NCBI GenBank assembly: GCA_032124855.1
Contig: JAQBCT010000121.1
Span: 1-14,798 of the forward strand
Length of the DNA: 14,798 nt
Direction of reading: 5' to 3'
From: DATJGR01 sp032124855
GTDB taxonomy: Bacteria > Pseudomonadota > Gammaproteobacteria > Pseudomonadales > Azotimanducaceae
The translations under genes and the position numbers were made by a program. Below are positions 12,992-14,798 of the stretch, in pieces (the first letter of the stretch is position 1; every line of letters starts with the position of its first letter). The notes below the pieces were generated by a model. It was not told the origin of the DNA. It was given only the letters and a program-made list of their open reading frames with translations, and ran no database searches.

Positions 12992-13997
12992 CCTGGGCGG
13001 GTGCCGCCAGCAGTTGTGCAAATGCATCGGCAAGGCCTGCCAATGCCACGGTGGAGGTATGCAGCGCCGCCGCCTTGATGCGGCCATCGGCCACCAGGCC
13101 CTGTGCGATCTCGAATTCCTCTCGCAGATAGGCAAGTGACGTTGCGACGCGAACCTCCTTGAACAGCCATCCGGCGGCGTGAATCTCGGCGGGGCGGTTC
13201 GGCACCCCAACCAACGATACAACTCCGCCGCGACGTACCAGCGACACGGCCTGTTCGATCGTCGCCGGAATACCGGCGCACTCGAATACCACGTCGGCGC
13301 CGGCCTGACCAAGATGTGTGTTGATGATCTGCGTCGCGTCATCGTGCGTAGGATCGACGACCACGTCGGCGCCAAGCGTTTTGGCGATCTCGCGTCGCGT
13401 GCGCTCCGGCTCTACCAGTACCACCGTGCCGGCGCCTGCGGCACGAGCCGCCTGCAGCACCAGCAATCCGATCGGCCCCGCGCCCAGCACCACGACACTG
13501 TCACCCAGGCGGATGTCGGTGCGTCGCACTGCATGCACCGCCACTGTGGCGGGTTCCAGAATCGCTGCATCGATATCACTTAACGCAGCGTTCACCTGAT
13601 ACAACCGGCTGGCATCGATGGCGATGGCTGAGGCGAATCCGCCGTGCGGCGCAGCCATCGGACCGACGCCGATCATGCCCATGAAGGCCGTTTCACAATG
13701 CGCGGCGTCACCGCGCCGACAGGTGGCGCATTGACCGCACGCGGAAGCCGCACCCACGGCGACTCGGTCGCCTTCGCGGACGTGGTCCACATCCTGACCG
13801 ACAGCGCTGATATGCCCCATCCATTCGTGGCCGCAGATGGCGGGGTTGTACGGCTCGCCGGACTGAAAGGCATGCAGATCCGTGCCGCAGATGCCGCAGT
13901 AGCTGATGTCCACCACCGCCTTGCCCGGTGTCGGCGTGGGTGCGGGCATGTCGATGAGTTCGAGTTTGTGGTGACCGGTGACGAGACCAACCTGCAT
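12963..13997 (-). CDS. Zinc-dependent medium-chain alcohol dehydrogenase
   Basis: A 344-residue MDR-superfamily dehydrogenase. Catalytic zinc ligands are C37 (CGICGTD), H57 and E58 (CGHEWMG), and probably E148. Structural zinc is bound by four cysteines, C87, C90, C93 and C101 (SACGQCATCRRGDAAHC). The nucleotide fold shows VVLGAGPIGLLVLQ (169-182), with an acidic residue in VLVEPERTRR that favours NAD over NADP. Overall it resembles 2,3-butanediol, sorbitol and threonine 3-dehydrogenase types; the alcohol substrate is unknown. The ATG has AGGA seven bases upstream. It is divergent from the DsbA-like gene across 63 bases and overlaps the Nudix gene tail to tail. Confidence 0.92.
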   Translation of the reverse strand: MQVGLVTGHHKLELIDMPAPTPTPGKAVVDISYCGICGTDLHAFQSGEPYNPAICGHEWMGHISAVGQDVDHVREGDRVAVGAASACGQCATCRRGDAAHCETAFMGMIGVGPMAAPHGGFASAIAIDASRLYQVNAALSDIDAAILEPATVAVHAVRRTDIRLGDSVVVLGAGPIGLLVLQAARAAGAGTVVLVEPERTRREIAKTLGADVVVDPTHDDATQIINTHLGQAGADVVFECAGIPATIEQAVSLVRRGGVVSLVGVPNRPAEIHAAGWLFKEVRVATSLAYLREEFEIAQGLVADGRIKAAALHTSTVALAGLADAFAQLLAAPAQVKVLLDPRL

Positions 13998-14025
13998 GGC
14001 GAGATCCTGGGATGCGTGATGCGCC

Positions 14026-14040
14026 TATAATCCCGGGATT
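14026..14040 (+). promoter_or_regulatory. Promoter -10 with overlapping palindrome in the ADH/DsbA-like divergent gap
   Basis: TATAAT at 14026-14031 is a perfect -10 hexamer, 30 bases before the DsbA-like start. A perfect 12-base palindrome, AATCCCGGGATT (14029-14040), overlaps it and would cover the transcription start. Such a site could be an operator for a dimeric regulator, or chance. No good -35 is seen. Because the TATA element is nearly symmetric, the opposite strand could also use it for the dehydrogenase gene. Confidence 0.5.
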
Positions 14041-14060
14041 CCGTCCGCGAGGCCATCACC

Positions 14061-14705
14061 ATGCACATCGATGTTTATTCGGATCTGATTTGTCCGTGGT
14101 GTTTCATCGGCAAGCGGCGACTCGATGCGGTACTCGCCACGCCCGTCGGCGAGGGCGTATGGGTGCGCTGGCGACCATTTCAGCTGTATCCGCAATTGCC
14201 TGCTGAAGGCGTTGATCGCGCCACCTTCATGCGCGCGCGCTTTGGCCAGTCTGCGGGCAAGCCAGGGACGCCGACGCGCATCGCGGAGGAAGCATCAAGC
14301 ATCGGACTCGAATTGAACTATGCCGCGATCGAACGCGTACCGAATACGTTCAACGGTCATCGCCTCGTGGAATGGGCGGGACCGGGCGAGGTGCAGCACA
14401 GCCTGATGGAAACACTGTTCCGCTGCTATTTCTGCGAAGGTCGCGACCTGGGCGATCACCACGTGCTGGCAGATGCCGCGGCGCAGGTCGGGCTCGACCG
14501 CGACGCCGCGCTTGCCATGTTGGGCAGCGATGTGGGGGTTGATGATCTGCAGGCACGGGTGCGCGAGGCCTACGACGCCGGCGTGACCGGTGTGCCGTGT
14601 TTCGTATTGCCCAGTGGCTTCGGCATTCCGGGGGCGCAACCCCCCGAGGTGCTGGCGCGCTTCATCGAGCGCGCCCGGGAACAGTTGGCAGAGCAGGCGT
14701 CATGA
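14061..14705 (+). CDS. DsbA-family thiol oxidoreductase (FrnE-like)
   Basis: A 214-residue thioredoxin-fold protein with a helical insert. MHIDVYSDLICPWCFIGKRRL has the CPWC active site at residues 11-14, WRPFQLYPQLPAEG follows the second strand, PNTFNGHRL (94-102) is the family's N-T-x-x-A/G-H element and GVTGVPCFVL (174-183) carries the cis-proline P179. There is no signal peptide, so it acts in the cytoplasm, as FrnE and related hydroxychromene-carboxylate isomerase-like proteins do. FrnE of Deinococcus is a disulfide isomerase linked to stress tolerance. Promoter elements are in the divergent gap with the dehydrogenase gene. The stop is followed by an inverted REP pair. Confidence 0.92.
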   Translation: MHIDVYSDLICPWCFIGKRRLDAVLATPVGEGVWVRWRPFQLYPQLPAEGVDRATFMRARFGQSAGKPGTPTRIAEEASSIGLELNYAAIERVPNTFNGHRLVEWAGPGEVQHSLMETLFRCYFCEGRDLGDHHVLADAAAQVGLDRDAALAMLGSDVGVDDLQARVREAYDAGVTGVPCFVLPSGFGIPGAQPPEVLARFIERAREQLAEQAS

Positions 14706-14717
14706 CGGATCCGCAGA

Positions 14718-14798
14718 GCCGGTGGGAGGGGCTTCAGCCCCGATCTTAGTGCGCAGACTTTCCATACAAGGATCGGGGCTGAAGCCCCTCCCACAGGC
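14718..14798. repeat. Inverted pair of REP-type elements (BIME-like) with GGGGCTTCAGCCCC core
   Basis: Two 28-base arms, 14718-14745 and 14771-14798, are reverse complements with one mismatch; the inner 24 bases of each (14722-14745 and 14771-14794) are exact. Each arm holds GTGGGAG before the core GGGGCTTCAGCCCC, itself a small hairpin, and ends GATC. The 25-base middle adds CTT and AAG near its ends. The pattern matches the REP family of pseudomonads and xanthomonads (GTGGGAG-n-GGCTTCAGCC type), which is moved by REP-associated tyrosine transposases. The pair would also form a strong terminator after the DsbA-like gene. It reaches the window edge, so more copies may follow. Confidence 0.85.

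Noticed and set aside
12338..13375. Minus-strand open frame of 345 codons over the MAPEG, Nudix and dehydrogenase genes
   Set aside because: The three real genes all show complete family motifs in other frames; this frame shows none.
14718..14798. Insertion-sequence end or CRISPR repeat
   Set aside because: There are only two inverted copies, no transposase and no regular direct repeats with spacers; a REP pair fits better.

Overview
The window looks like chromosomal DNA from a GC-rich gammaproteobacterium. The evidence is a gammaproteobacterial-type glutaminyl-tRNA synthetase, a colicin V-type export signal, densely packed operons, and inverted REP-type repeats built on a GGGGCTTCAGCCCC core like those of pseudomonads and xanthomonads. 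I lean towards Lysobacterales (Xanthomonadales) or a neighbouring order, but the sequence alone does not settle this. I see no tRNA, rRNA, CRISPR array or intact insertion sequence.

Layout. (1) Positions 1-2053 are one edge of a class II bacteriocin/microcin export locus. It holds the 5' part of an HlyD/CvaA-type membrane fusion protein on the minus strand, running off the left edge, and a head-to-head LpxL/HtrB-like acyltransferase whose start codon overlaps the fusion-protein start. A small glycine-rich precursor with a colicin V-like double-glycine leader and a four-helix membrane protein that is the obvious immunity candidate follow. (2) Positions 2098-8925 are a plus-strand run of eight closely spaced or overlapping genes: glnS, an HMG-CoA lyase family enzyme, a Bcp/PrxQ peroxiredoxin, two tiny membrane proteins (the second PspB-like), a CaiB/BaiF class III CoA-transferase, a fold-type II PLP dehydratase and an alpha/beta esterase. 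(3) Positions 8932-8989 hold a pair of inverted palindromes between convergent genes, probably a bidirectional terminator or REP element. (4) Positions 8999-12129 hold a divergent pair: an M81/MlrC-family metallopeptidase (minus) and a POT/PTR2 proton-dependent oligopeptide transporter (plus), followed by a MAPEG protein and a Nudix hydrolase. (5) Positions 12963-14705 hold a zinc alcohol dehydrogenase (minus), tail-overlapping the Nudix gene, and a divergent DsbA/FrnE-like thiol oxidoreductase. (6) The window ends in a near-perfect inverted REP pair.

How the genes may work together. The first block should make, export and protect against a small hydrophobic peptide; the acyltransferase is the unexplained member. 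In the glnS operon, the CoA-transferase and HMG-CoA lyase could activate and cleave a branched dicarboxylic acid, but this is inference. The M81 peptidase and POT transporter suggest uptake and hydrolysis of small peptides, and the same two families occur together in the microcystin-degradation (mlr) cluster.
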